From the NCBI GenBank assembly GCA_019752375.1, contig JAIEMG010000381.1:1-33895 (forward strand): a DNA stretch of 33,895 nt, given 5' to 3'. The notes beneath the pieces are model-generated. The model worked only from the letters and a program-made list of their open reading frames with translations. It had not been told where the DNA came from and ran no database searches. Of the stretch, positions 1 through 8,585 are shown piece by piece. The translations under genes and the position numbers were made by a program. Every line of letters starts with the position of its first letter. Positions within the stretch are counted from its first letter, which is position 1. The stretch comes from Gemmataceae bacterium (GTDB lineage Bacteria > Planctomycetota > Planctomycetia > Gemmatales > Gemmataceae).

Positions 1-81
1 TTAATCCGGGCCGGCCGGGGGGGCGGCCCCCCCCGAATACCCCCCCCTCGGGGTTCGGTCCGCTCATTCCGGGGCCACCCG

Positions 82-137
82 CCCCTCGGCTCGCCAATCA
101 ATCCTCGTTCCCAAGCTCCGGAGCCTTGGTAACGAGG
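82..137. repeat. Intergenic repeat block with hairpin
   Basis: Positions 82-95 carry a CCTCGGCTCGCC word that recurs, in both orientations, at 2777-2788 and 2853-2864. It is followed by a hairpin at 103-137 whose arms are CCTCGTT...AACGAGG with an inner CCAAG/CTTGG pairing. The bases before it (1-60) are runs of G and C with no gene visible. Such short palindromic repeats are common between planctomycete genes. Whether this one also terminates a gene lying left of the window cannot be seen. Confidence 0.6.
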
Positions 138-144
138 AATTTGT

Positions 145-173
145 TTGACAACGCCGTTGAGTTAGTTTCTAAT
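145..173 (+). promoter_or_regulatory. Sigma70-type promoter for the PSCyt1 gene
   Basis: A perfect -35 box TTGACA (145-150) is followed after exactly 17 nt by TCTAAT (168-173), five of six matches to the -10 consensus. Transcription would start near 180, about 70 nt before the ATG at 249. A second -10-like word, TATACT (208-213), lies nearer the gene but has no good -35 partner. Confidence 0.6.
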
Positions 174-248
174 GTTTCTTAAGTAATTACCCGCCCGCCG
201 GCGCTGCTATACTGGATGTGGTGTCCATCCCACCCGCGAGGTCTCCCC

Positions 249-2771
249 ATGCTCTGCCTGCGAAACCTCTCGCTGCTGCTCGTGCCGGCGCTGCTTCTCT
301 GCGTCCGCTGGGTCGCGCCGGTCAGCGTCGCCGCCCCGAAGGACAAGCCGACCACGACCGAGGAAGCCACGTTCTTCGAAATCCAGGTGAAGCCGATTCT
401 GCAGGCCCATTGTCTGTCGTGCCACGGCGGCGAGAAGAAGATCAAGGGCGGACTGAACCTGACCAGCCGGGCCCACCTGCTCAAGGGCGGCGAAACCGGA
501 CCGGCCGTCTCGACCGACAAGCCCGACGATAGCCTGCTCCTGAAAGCGATCCAGTACAGGGACATGAAGATGCCGCCCAAGGGCAAGCTACCCCAGGCGC
601 AGATCGATATCCTCACGCGCTGGATCAAGATGGGCGCTCCCTGGTCGGCCGGCGATACGACTGTCAAGCGCCACGGCCCGCCGCCGGTCGATGATGCGGC
701 CCGCGCCTTCTGGTCCTTCCGCCCGGTCGCTCGGCCGAAGGTGCCCGAAGTCAAGGATGCGGCCTGGGTCAAGAACCCGATCGATGCTTTCGTCCTCGCC
801 AAGCTCGAAGCGGCGAACTTGCAGCCTGCACCGCCGGCCGAGCGCGTCGCTTTGCTGCGCCGGCTGACCTACGACCTGACGGGCCTGCCGCCGACCACGG
901 AAGAAGTGGACGCGGTGCTTGCCGACAAGTCCGCCGAGTGGTACGAACGGCTGATCGATCGGCTGCTGGCCAGTCCGCAGTATGGCGAGCGCTGGGGCCG
1001 GCACTGGCTCGACCTGGTGCGATATGCGGAGACCAACAGCTTCGAGCGCGACGATGCCAAGCCGAACGTCTGGCGCTATCGCGATTACGTCATTCGCTCG
1101 TTCAACCAGGACAAGCCGTACGATCAGTTCATCCGCGAGCAGTTGGCGGGCGACGAGATCGAACCCGTCACGCCCGAGGGCATCATCGCCACCGGCTACT
1201 ACCGTCTCGGTGTGTGGGATGACGAAGCGGTGGACCACACACAGGCGCTCTACGACGACCTGGACGACATCGTCGCCACCACCGGTCAGGTCTTCCTCGG
1301 CCTGACCGTCAACTGCGCCCGCTGCCACGATCACAAGATCGACCCGTTTCCGCAGAAGGACTACTACAAGATGCTGGGGTTCTTCCACGGCATCCAGCGC
1401 TACGGCGTGCGCAGTGCGGACACGGTCGCCAAGGCGTCGCTGCGGCCCATCGCCAGGAAGGAAGAGCAGGAGAAGCAGAAGGAGATCGTCGCCGCTCATC
1501 AGAAGAAAGTGGACGGCCTGTCGGCTCAGTTGAAGGAGATTGAAGAAACCGTACGGCCCAAGCTCGAAGGCGGCGAGCGCGACGACTTCAAGCACGAGAA
1601 GAACCGCCTGTTCATCCTCAAGAAGCACGTGCCCGATCTGCTGACGAAGGAAACATTTGACCGCTACCAGGCGATCTACCGCGAACGCGAGAAGCTACAG
1701 CGGACCGCGCCCCCGGCGCTGGCCCAGGCCCTGTGCGTGACCGAACGCGGCCCGACGGCACCCGATACGTTCGTCTTCCAGCGCGGCAACCCGCAAGCGA
1801 AGGGCGACAAGGTCGAGCCCGGCTTCCCCCTCGTGATGACCAATGAGGCCGCTGCCGCGTTCAAGCCGGGGCCGGACAACAAGACGTCGGGCCGGCGGCG
1901 CGTGCTGGCCGACTGGATTGCCAGCCCGGACAATGCACTGACCTCGCGCGTGATGGTCAATCGCATCTGGCAGTACCATTTCGGCCGCGGCATCGTGCGG
2001 TCGGCAAGCAACTACGGCTACATGGGCACGCCGCCGACGCATCCGGAGCTGCTCGACTGGCTGGCCAGCGAGTTTGTCGCTCGCAAGTGGAGCGTCAAGG
2101 CGATGCACAAGCTGATGCTCACGTCGAACGCCTATCGCATGTCGTCGCGGGTGAACGAATCGGCCCTGGCCCGCGATCCCGAGAACGACCTGATGTGGCG
2201 ATTCGACCTGCGCCGGCTGTCCGCCGAGGAAGTGCGCGATTCGATCCTGTCTGTCAGCGGGAACCTGAACTTGAAGATGGGCGGACCGAGCATCTATCCG
2301 ACGATTCCCAAGGAAGTCCTCGCCGGCCAGTCAGCGCCCGGCTACGGCTGGGACCTGAACTGTCCCCCTGAGGAACGCGCACGGCGGAGCGTGTACGTCC
2401 ACATCAAGCGCTCGCTGGGTCTGCCGATCCTCGTCGCCTTCGACGGTGCCGATACGGATGCCACCTGTCCCGTGCGCTTCACGACGACGCAGCCGACGCA
2501 GGCGCTCGGCATGCTCAACGGCGAGTTCCTGAACGAGCAGGCCAAGGTCTTCGCCGAGACGGTGAAGAAGAAAGCCGGCGATGACGTTGGCGCGCAAGTG
2601 CGAATGGCCCTGCGGCGCTCGACGCAGCGCGAGCCGATGGCACGCGAGATCGAACGCGGGGTCGCGTTCATCGCGAAGATGCGCGACAAGCACAAGATGG
2701 CGCCGGACGAAGCGCTGCGCACGTTTTGCCTGCTGGCGTTGAACCTGAATGAGTTTGTTTACGTGGATTAA
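249..2771 (+). CDS. PSCyt1/DUF1549/DUF1553 cytochrome-like protein
   Basis: 840-residue exported protein of the large planctomycete PSCyt1-DUF1549-DUF1553 family. A hydrophobic leader (about residues 5-25) is followed by a heme-type CLSCH motif at residues 55-59 (PSCyt1), then a DUF1549 region with the typical LTGLPPT and GERWGRHWLD motifs, a second CxxCH (CARCH, about residue 356), a charged helical stretch, and a DUF1553 region (ADWIASPDN, MVNRIWQYHFGRG). The ATG at 249 was preferred over the one at 216 because GCGAGG lies just upstream and the signal peptide then starts properly. It precedes a DUF1501 gene, the usual partner in planctomycetes. The family is thought to act in the periplasm, perhaps in polymer degradation or electron transfer, but its biochemistry is unproven. 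The CxxCH motifs suggest covalent heme. Confidence 0.9.
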   Translation: MLCLRNLSLLLVPALLLCVRWVAPVSVAAPKDKPTTTEEATFFEIQVKPILQAHCLSCHGGEKKIKGGLNLTSRAHLLKGGETGPAVSTDKPDDSLLLKAIQYRDMKMPPKGKLPQAQIDILTRWIKMGAPWSAGDTTVKRHGPPPVDDAARAFWSFRPVARPKVPEVKDAAWVKNPIDAFVLAKLEAANLQPAPPAERVALLRRLTYDLTGLPPTTEEVDAVLADKSAEWYERLIDRLLASPQYGERWGRHWLDLVRYAETNSFERDDAKPNVWRYRDYVIRSFNQDKPYDQFIREQLAGDEIEPVTPEGIIATGYYRLGVWDDEAVDHTQALYDDLDDIVATTGQVFLGLTVNCARCHDHKIDPFPQKDYYKMLGFFHGIQRYGVRSADTVAKASLRPIARKEEQEKQKEIVAAHQKKVDGLSAQLKEIEETVRPKLEGGERDDFKHEKNRLFILKKHVPDLLTKETFDRYQAIYREREKLQRTAPPALAQALCVTERGPTAPDTFVFQRGNPQAKGDKVEPGFPLVMTNEAAAAFKPGPDNKTSGRRRVLADWIASPDNALTSRVMVNRIWQYHFGRGIVRSASNYGYMGTPPTHPELLDWLASEFVARKWSVKAMHKLMLTSNAYRMSSRVNESALARDPENDLMWRFDLRRLSAEEVRDSILSVSGNLNLKMGGPSIYPTIPKEVLAGQSAPGYGWDLNCPPEERARRSVYVHIKRSLGLPILVAFDGADTDATCPVRFTTTQPTQALGMLNGEFLNEQAKVFAETVKKKAGDDVGAQVRMALRRSTQREPMAREIERGVAFIAKMRDKHKMAPDEALRTFCLLALNLNEFVYVD

Positions 2772-2776
2772 AGACT

Positions 2777-2864
2777 GGCGAGCCGAGGGGCGTCAGCCCC
2801 CGGTTGTTTGCCAAGCGTCCGGTTACTTACGAGAAATCCGGGAGCTTACGCTCCTCGGCTCGCC
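2777..2864. repeat. Inverted repeat between PSCyt1 and DUF1501 genes
   Basis: GGCGAGCCGAGG (2777-2788) pairs perfectly with CCTCGGCTCGCC (2853-2864), enclosing a 64-nt loop that has smaller pairings. The same 12-bp word occurs at 84-95. It fills the whole gap between the two genes and could be a REP-like repeat or an attenuating hairpin; the ribosome binding site of the next gene follows directly. Confidence 0.6.
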
Positions 2865-2875
2865 GGGAGATTACG

Positions 2876-4324
2876 ATGAACAACTTCTGTGGCCGCACCC
2901 GACGTGAATTCCTCTGGGAAGCTGGTGCCGGCTTCACCGGCGTCGCCCTATCCGGCCTCCTCGGCGCCGACTTCTTCGCGAAGCAAGCGGTCGCCGCCGA
3001 TGGCGTGACGAAGTTCGTCAACCCGCTGGCGCCGAAGAAGCCGCACTTCGCGCCCAAGGCGAAGAGCGTCATCTTCCTCTACATGTACGGCGGACCCAGC
3101 CAGATCGACACGTTCGACTACAAGCCCAAGATGAAAGGGATGGACAACAAGACCGTCGACGTGAAGACCTTCGGTCGGGGCGGACATCGCAACAAAGGCC
3201 GCATCGTCGAGCCGCGCTGGGAGTTCAAGCAGTACGGCAAGTGCGGCAAGTGGGTCAGCGACCTGTTCCCCAACGTGGCCCGGCATGTCGATGACATTGC
3301 TTTCCTGCATTCGATGACGGCCGACTCGCCGATCCACGGCTCCGCCATGCTCCAGATGAACACGGGCAAGATCCTCAGTGGCTCGCCGTGCCTGGGCTCG
3401 TGGGCGAATTATGGCCTCGGCAGCGAGAACGAGAACCTGCCCGGCTTCGTCGTCATGCTCGATCCGGCGGGCGGTCCGATCAGCGGCGCCAAGAACTGGT
3501 CGTCGGGCTACATGCCGGCCCAGTACGAAGGCACGATCATGCGCTCCGGCGCCACGCCGATCCTGGACCTGAAGCGCCCGCAAGGCTTCTCGCAAGAGGC
3601 CCAGCGCGATCTGCTCGACGCGCTGCGCGAGTACAACGACGAGCACAAGGCCCAGCGCGGCGAGAACTCCGCCCTGGCCTCGCGCATCGCCAGCTACGAG
3701 CTCGCTTACAAGATGCAGAGCTCCGCACCGGAGGCAGTCGACATCGACAAGGAAGATGCAAAGACGAAGGAACTCTACGGCTTGAATGGCAAGCGGACCG
3801 AGGTCTTTGGCCGGCAGTGCCTGCTGGCGCGGCGACTGGTCGAGCGCGGCGTGCGCTTCGTGCAGATCTATTCGGGCGGCAACCACAACGATGCCAACTG
3901 GGACGCGCACGGCGACCTGAAAAAGAACCACGACCAGCACGCGGGCGAGACCGACCTGCCGATCGCTGGCCTGCTGACTGACTTGAAGCAGCGCGGCATG
4001 CTCGATTCAACGCTGATCGTCTGGGGCGGCGAGTTCGGCCGGCAACCGACGGCGGAATACGCGATGGGCACGGGCCGCGACCACAACGCCTATGGCTTCA
4101 CCATGTGGCTGGCCGGCGGCGGCATTCGCGGCGGCGTGAGTGTTGGAGCGACCGATGAACTGGGCAGCGCGGCGGTGGAGAAGCCATTCCACGTTAAGCA
4201 TCTGCACGCCACGATCCTGAACCAGATGGGCATGGATCCGGACCGGCTGACGTACTTCTACGGCGGGCTGGATCAGAAGCTGGTAGGGGTCGAGGGGGCA
4301 GAGCCGATTCGGGAGATTATGTGA
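2876..4324 (+). CDS. DUF1501 domain protein, Tat-exported
   Basis: 482-residue DUF1501 protein, a family with an alkaline-phosphatase/sulfatase-like fold that is expanded in planctomycetes. A Tat leader starts at once (TRREFLWEAG followed by a hydrophobic stretch), pointing to export in folded form. Family signatures include FLYMYGGPSQIDTFDYKP near the N-terminus, VKTFGRGGHRN, VRFVQIYSGGNHNDANWD, and WGGEFGRQP with GRDHNAYGF toward the C-terminus. The start at 2876 was chosen because GGGAGA precedes it and it places the Tat motif at the very N-terminus; the frame is open back to 2804. It follows the PSCyt1 gene by 104 nt with the same orientation, so the two probably form one unit. The substrate is unknown. 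Confidence 0.9.
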   Translation: MNNFCGRTRREFLWEAGAGFTGVALSGLLGADFFAKQAVAADGVTKFVNPLAPKKPHFAPKAKSVIFLYMYGGPSQIDTFDYKPKMKGMDNKTVDVKTFGRGGHRNKGRIVEPRWEFKQYGKCGKWVSDLFPNVARHVDDIAFLHSMTADSPIHGSAMLQMNTGKILSGSPCLGSWANYGLGSENENLPGFVVMLDPAGGPISGAKNWSSGYMPAQYEGTIMRSGATPILDLKRPQGFSQEAQRDLLDALREYNDEHKAQRGENSALASRIASYELAYKMQSSAPEAVDIDKEDAKTKELYGLNGKRTEVFGRQCLLARRLVERGVRFVQIYSGGNHNDANWDAHGDLKKNHDQHAGETDLPIAGLLTDLKQRGMLDSTLIVWGGEFGRQPTAEYAMGTGRDHNAYGFTMWLAGGGIRGGVSVGATDELGSAAVEKPFHVKHLHATILNQMGMDPDRLTYFYGGLDQKLVGVEGAEPIREIM

Positions 4325-4329
4325 GACGT

Positions 4330-4377
4330 GCCGCTTGCGGCTTCGCGGGGCGACGATCCCGCGAAGCCGCAAGCGGC
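4330..4377. terminator. Bidirectional hairpin between convergent genes
   Basis: A perfect 20-bp stem: the arm at 4330-4349 is complementary to 4358-4377 with an 8-nt loop. It sits 5 nt after the DUF1501 stop and 3 nt from the end of the oppositely oriented dehydratase gene, so it can serve both as terminator. There is no U-tract; the GCCGCTTGCGGC core resembles recurrent planctomycete intergenic palindromes. Confidence 0.65.
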
Positions 4378-4380
4378 GGG

Positions 4381-5586
4381 TTAGTAGTCTCTTACCGACC
4401 CGTCGGCATACGTCGGCTTCGGCCACTTGTACTTCCGCTTCGGGTCGGCATTTACCTTCTCGAACATCGATTCATCCACTTCTACCCCCAGACCGGGGCC
4501 TTGCGGCAATGACGCGTAGCCGTCCTTGTCCTGCTCCCAGTTCTTCCGTGCCACGCCCTTTGGCATGATGTGGCCGTCCAGGTATCCCTCGTGAATCAGG
4601 AAGAGCGGGATCGTCGCCGTCGCGTGCAGGCTGGCGGTCAGGCCCAGTTCGGAGCAGGTGTTGTGCGGCGCCATGGGCACGTAGAACGTCTCCGCCAGGG
4701 TTGCGATCTTGCGAAGCTGCGTGATGCCGCCGCAGTGGCCGCAATCGGACTGCAGAATGTCGATGCAGCGATGCTGCAGGTAGGGCGCCACTTCCCAGAT
4801 GGTGCGGTCGCGCTCGCCGGTCGCCAGCGGCTGGCGAATGTGCTGCTTCAGGCGAATGAAGGCGTCGATGTTGCCCGGCACCACGGGCTCCTCGATCCAC
4901 ATCACGTCGTAAGGCTCGATGGCAGCGCAGAACTGGATGAGCAACGGCGGCGGCACCGCACAGTGGGCGTCAAACATGACGGCGCCGTCGGGACCGACCA
5001 TCTTGCGGCTGTGTTCCACGGATTTCACCAGCGGCGTGATGTCGTGCAGGCCGCCGGACCACGGGTGCGGGCCGCCGGTGCCGGTCTTGTGCGCCTTGGC
5101 GCTGGGATACATGCGGATCTTGTCGCGTGTCGGGCCGCCGAGCAGCCGATAGACCGGCACGCCGTGCAATTTGCCCGTGATGTCCCACAAAGCCATGTCA
5201 ATCGCCGAGAGGCAGTGAACCATGAACGGTCCGCCGCGCATGTCGCGGTGCGAGCGGTACAGCTTCTGCCAGAGGAACTCGACGCGCGTCGGGTTCTCGC
5301 CGTCGAGCAGCTCGAACAGCGATTCCATCAAGGCGCAGGCCACCTTTGGATCGAGCCCGGTCACTTCGCCCCAGCCGGTAACTTTCTGGTTCGTCTCGAT
5401 TTTGACGTAGGCCTTGGTGCCAACGACGAACGCACGCAGGGCCGCGATCTTGATGGCGGAAGCCTTGTCCTCGGCCTTGGCGATGGGCTCCTGGGCAATC
5501 CCCTCGGCAAGCGCAACGCTACCGGCCGCGGCGGCACCGAGAGCGCTGAGCGCTTCGCGGCGGTTCAGGGTGGGATCGGGAGTCAT
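4381..5586 (-). CDS. Enolase-superfamily (mandelate racemase-like) dehydratase
   Basis: 401-residue member of the mandelate racemase/muconate lactonizing enzyme family of the enolase superfamily, most like sugar-acid (galactonate-type) dehydratases. A Tat-like leader (NRREALSALG then Ala-rich) opens the protein. The barrel domain shows the expected ligands and catalytic residues: D206 and H208 (FDAHC), E233 (IEEP), E258 (GERD), D281, and H308 (APHN). The D-x-H plus late His pattern is that of galactonate dehydratase relatives rather than mandelate racemase itself. Likely reaction: Mg2+-dependent abstraction of the proton alpha to a carboxylate, then loss of water from an aldonic acid. The exact substrate cannot be read. 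A Tat leader on such an enzyme is a planctomycete habit. The gene converges on the DUF1501 gene. Confidence 0.85.
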   Translation of the reverse strand: MTPDPTLNRREALSALGAAAAGSVALAEGIAQEPIAKAEDKASAIKIAALRAFVVGTKAYVKIETNQKVTGWGEVTGLDPKVACALMESLFELLDGENPTRVEFLWQKLYRSHRDMRGGPFMVHCLSAIDMALWDITGKLHGVPVYRLLGGPTRDKIRMYPSAKAHKTGTGGPHPWSGGLHDITPLVKSVEHSRKMVGPDGAVMFDAHCAVPPPLLIQFCAAIEPYDVMWIEEPVVPGNIDAFIRLKQHIRQPLATGERDRTIWEVAPYLQHRCIDILQSDCGHCGGITQLRKIATLAETFYVPMAPHNTCSELGLTASLHATATIPLFLIHEGYLDGHIMPKGVARKNWEQDKDGYASLPQGPGLGVEVDESMFEKVNADPKRKYKWPKPTYADGSVRDY

Positions 5587-5630
5587 GGGGAGTTCTCCAG
5601 CGGAGGGTCGGGTGAGGAAGTGAGTCTAAC

Positions 5631-5712
5631 ACTACAGCGCTGGTTTGGAAGCACGATTCACCGGGATGGTCTGTAGCCGCAGGCTAAAGCCGGCTGAAGC
5701 CTGCGGCTACAG
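5631..5712. repeat. Half copy of a MITE-like repeat
   Basis: The first 46 nt (5631-5676, beginning ACTACAGCGCTGG) match, with two differences, the reverse complement of 31742-31787, one end of the complete element at 31627-31787. It continues into a GTAGCCGCAGGCT...AGCCTGCGGCTAC hairpin (5672-5711). Only one terminal inverted repeat is present here, so this copy is truncated or solo. Confidence 0.65.
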
Positions 5713-5723
5713 GCTCCGTCGCC

Positions 5724-7403
5724 CTACTCCTTGAACTCGTAGATCCGGTGTTGACCGTCGTCATAGACCTTTACAAGCTCCTCGCAGCGAACCTTCTGAT
5801 CCATGCGCGTGATGACGTGCGTGATGCGCTGACGGATCATCTCGTCCATCATGTCCCCCAGGCTTTTCTTGTCCAGACGTGCGTAAAGTCGACGGTTCCA
5901 GGCAACGCGGTCGTTCCACTCCAGGACTTCGACGTCCTGGTAGGGGATCGACTTGAAGTCGATGAAGATCGGCGCACCGGTATAAAGGCGAAAGCGCTGC
6001 AAGTCGAAGGGCAAGCGCTGCCGATCGCCGGCTTGGATCGTCGGTCGAAAGTCTTGCGATAGAGGCGACTGTGCCGACGCTTGCGGTTTCGGCAGGGAAA
6101 TCGGCAGCGTGTAGAGCTGGCCGGGCTGCTTTCGCTCGCGCACGTAGTCCATGACCGGGACGTCCTCCCGCGCCGCGGGGTAGCCCAGGTCCTGCACGGT
6201 GATGGCAATGCCCGCCGCCACTAGCACCGCAATCCCGGCCGCGTTTGCCAAGCCCAGGGCCGTTCGCTGCCAGGGCGGCACGGTGGCAACCGCCAGGACG
6301 GACACCAAACGCGCCAGCAGCACGGTCGTCGCAATCGGCACCAGGTAGGCCGTCACGCGCCAGGGAAACAGGAGTGCAAGCGAATCGTTGTTCGTCAGCA
6401 CCTGCACGGCCGAAAGCGCGAAGCCCATGACGGCCGAGAGCAACATCACCGCGCCAAGCGGGGAGCGACGCACCAGCCCGATGGCAACCATGACCCCTAC
6501 TACCTGGGCCGCGGCAATCCCATCGAGCCAGTGTCGCACCACGGCATGGTGCGGAATGCGAAAGTGGACGAGCAGCGCTTGCGACGCCGCGAATTTCTCC
6601 GCCGAGGACGGCGCGAAATTCACGGCGATATACACCAGCACCGGCGCGACGAACAGGAGGGCCAGTCCACCGAGCCGAAGCGCGTCCTTCCACCGCTGCT
6701 CGCGGCAGAGGTTCACCATGTACGAGAGTGTCAGGATGGCGGCACCGAGTAGATAGGTCGAATGCGCGACAGCGGTCAGGGCCGCGGCGCTCACCGCCAG
6801 GTACGGTCGGCCACGGACAAAGAGCGCAATCGACAGGATCAAGCCGGTGCCAAAGACGGACGGCTGAAATACCGGTCCCAGCACATACTGGTTGGCCACG
6901 CCGCACTGGAGATACCAGGGATAGTCCGTGTCCAGCCAGCGCCAGGAGAGCCAACGCAGCACGGCCGAGTGGATCAGGAGCAGGAGCACGATAAAGGAGT
7001 GACGCATCAACGGCGATACATTTTTCCCACTGGCCGTATCGAAGATCGCGACCATGCTCCAGAAGTAGATCCCGAAGACGAGCACGTAATAGAGCTGGAA
7101 CGTCTGCTCGGGCAGCAAGCGATAGGTAATGGCAACGAGTGCGGTGAACACCGGTGTCGGGTCGCGGGTGCCGGCCAGCCAGTCGGCATCGAGCAGGCCG
7201 CGGCCGCCCTGGGCGAGTCCGTGCAGGAAGTACTGGTTCTGGTTGGAATAGTAGAGCGGGGCCTGCGTGTAGACCAGGGCGAAGACGACGGCCCAGAACA
7301 GAAACGTGGCAATGCCCTTCGGCGCAAGGCCATGCCCCCGCGCCGCCGGCGTCGCTGCGCGGGCAACGTCCCGGGCGTCTTCAGGTCGGACAGCAGCGGA
7401 CAT
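5724..7403 (-). CDS. Polytopic membrane protein, DUF6798-like
   Basis: 559 residues with about a dozen hydrophobic segments spread over residues 30-400 and a soluble C-terminal part of about 150 residues. The first loop carries YYSNQNQYFLHGLAQ and DWLAGTRDPTPVF, which I associate with the DUF6798 family of integral membrane proteins; that assignment is from memory. The arrangement (many helices, large first loop, soluble tail) resembles GT-C-type glycosyltransferases, but no catalytic motif could be pinned down. It starts 26 nt after the end of the zinc-ribbon gene on the same strand, so the two are probably co-transcribed. Function unknown. Confidence 0.75.
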   Translation of the reverse strand: MSAAVRPEDARDVARAATPAARGHGLAPKGIATFLFWAVVFALVYTQAPLYYSNQNQYFLHGLAQGGRGLLDADWLAGTRDPTPVFTALVAITYRLLPEQTFQLYYVLVFGIYFWSMVAIFDTASGKNVSPLMRHSFIVLLLLIHSAVLRWLSWRWLDTDYPWYLQCGVANQYVLGPVFQPSVFGTGLILSIALFVRGRPYLAVSAAALTAVAHSTYLLGAAILTLSYMVNLCREQRWKDALRLGGLALLFVAPVLVYIAVNFAPSSAEKFAASQALLVHFRIPHHAVVRHWLDGIAAAQVVGVMVAIGLVRRSPLGAVMLLSAVMGFALSAVQVLTNNDSLALLFPWRVTAYLVPIATTVLLARLVSVLAVATVPPWQRTALGLANAAGIAVLVAAGIAITVQDLGYPAAREDVPVMDYVRERKQPGQLYTLPISLPKPQASAQSPLSQDFRPTIQAGDRQRLPFDLQRFRLYTGAPIFIDFKSIPYQDVEVLEWNDRVAWNRRLYARLDKKSLGDMMDEMIRQRITHVITRMDQKVRCEELVKVYDDGQHRIYEFKE

Positions 7404-7429
7404 CGGGGATCAGGATCTCCGTCCGGCCG

Positions 7430-8341
7430 TCAGGGCATGGGGGGAACCGGCATGTTCTGCTTGCACTTGGGGCAGAGCGTCATCAGGCCGGCGTTTGTCG
7501 CATCCACCTGGATGACCGACTTGCATTGAGTGCAAGCGAAGCGAATCGATTTGGCCACGGCGAGAGCGCCGGGACGCGGGGCACTCTTGGCTGCGGCTGG
7601 CGCTGCAACGGGAGCCTTGGCCGGCGGCGGCTTACTTTCGAGGCCGGGCTTGGAACCGGGGGTCGGGCCAACCTTGAGCGCCAGCTCGACGCCGGCGCCC
7701 GCGGGAGCCACGTCGCCCTCGACCGATATGGGAGCCGGCACCTTCACCGGTTGCTTGCAATCGGCACAGTAAACCATGGCCCCGACTTCATGCGGCCAGG
7801 CATGCATCATGACCTTGCAATGGCCGCAAGAGAAACGGATGGCCTCGACCATGACGAGCGTCGGGACAATATCCGGGGGCGCTTCCGCGACAGGACCCGC
7901 TGGGGCCGGCTTGGGTGGCGCAGCCTTGGCGGGTACCGCTGGAGCCGGGCCCTTACCCACCTGGGGAGCCGGCTTCGGCATCGGCGCCTTGGCGGGGGCT
8001 GCAACGGCAGCGACCGACGGCTTTACTTCAACACCGGGCGCGGAAGGCGGAGTTTTGGCCACCGCGGCCGCAGGCTTGGCAGCGGGCGTCGGCACGGAAG
8101 GCGTCGGCGGTTTCGCTTCGACCCCCGGCTTGGAGGTGGGCACCTTGGCGGGCGGCGCTACGGGCTTGGCTGCAGGCGCCGCGGGGGCCTTGGCCGCCGC
8201 TGCGGGCTTCGCGGCCGGTTCGGCCGGTTCAGCCGCGACGACCAGGAGCTTCTTGCACTGTTTGCACGCGATCCGTGCCCCTGCATAATTGTCGGACACC
8301 TCGACGGCCGTGCCGCAAGCCTGACACACGCAACGAATCAT
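7430..8341 (-). CDS. Protein with three zinc-ribbon-type modules
   Basis: 303 residues. Three CxxC...CxxC modules are separated by long Ala/Pro/Lys-rich linkers: N-terminal CQACG with CKQCK, central CGHCK with CADCK, and C-terminal CTQCK with CPKCK close to the end. Each module probably binds one zinc. The linkers contain repeated PGVE/PGLESKPP-type phrases and look disordered. The ATG at 8341 puts the first ribbon at the N-terminus and has GGGAG upstream; the frame is open back to 8779 but that part is not protein-like. It sits directly upstream of the membrane protein gene. No known function; proteins of this layout are common in Gemmata-type genomes. Confidence 0.8.
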   Translation of the reverse strand: MIRCVCQACGTAVEVSDNYAGARIACKQCKKLLVVAAEPAEPAAKPAAAAKAPAAPAAKPVAPPAKVPTSKPGVEAKPPTPSVPTPAAKPAAAVAKTPPSAPGVEVKPSVAAVAAPAKAPMPKPAPQVGKGPAPAVPAKAAPPKPAPAGPVAEAPPDIVPTLVMVEAIRFSCGHCKVMMHAWPHEVGAMVYCADCKQPVKVPAPISVEGDVAPAGAGVELALKVGPTPGSKPGLESKPPPAKAPVAAPAAAKSAPRPGALAVAKSIRFACTQCKSVIQVDATNAGLMTLCPKCKQNMPVPPMP

Positions 8342-8585
8342 TGGAGAGACTCCCGGTGGCCGCATCACTCGAGCGATCGGAAGGAACGTCCGCTCGAACC
8401 CGCGACGACGGCTGTAATGTAGCGGCCGGGTTCGGAGCAAGCCAGGAAAAAGGGCGATATGCCTGGTGCCGAATTCTGATATCACCCGACCATCGCGGAA
8501 TGGTTCGCGAGCGAATGGTGTATAGTAGCACGGTCGGCACCGAAATGTCCGCGCCCTGGGGCTTGGTGAAGTTTGGGAGGGTTCC

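Noticed and set aside
588..1628. Long minus-strand open frame opposite the PSCyt1 gene
   Set aside because: High-GC antisense shadow: composition is Leu/Val/Arg-rich without motifs, and the plus-strand gene is certain.
7154..8422. 422-codon plus-strand frame opposite the zinc-ribbon gene
   Set aside because: Low-complexity Gly/Arg translation; the minus strand has three regular CxxC modules.
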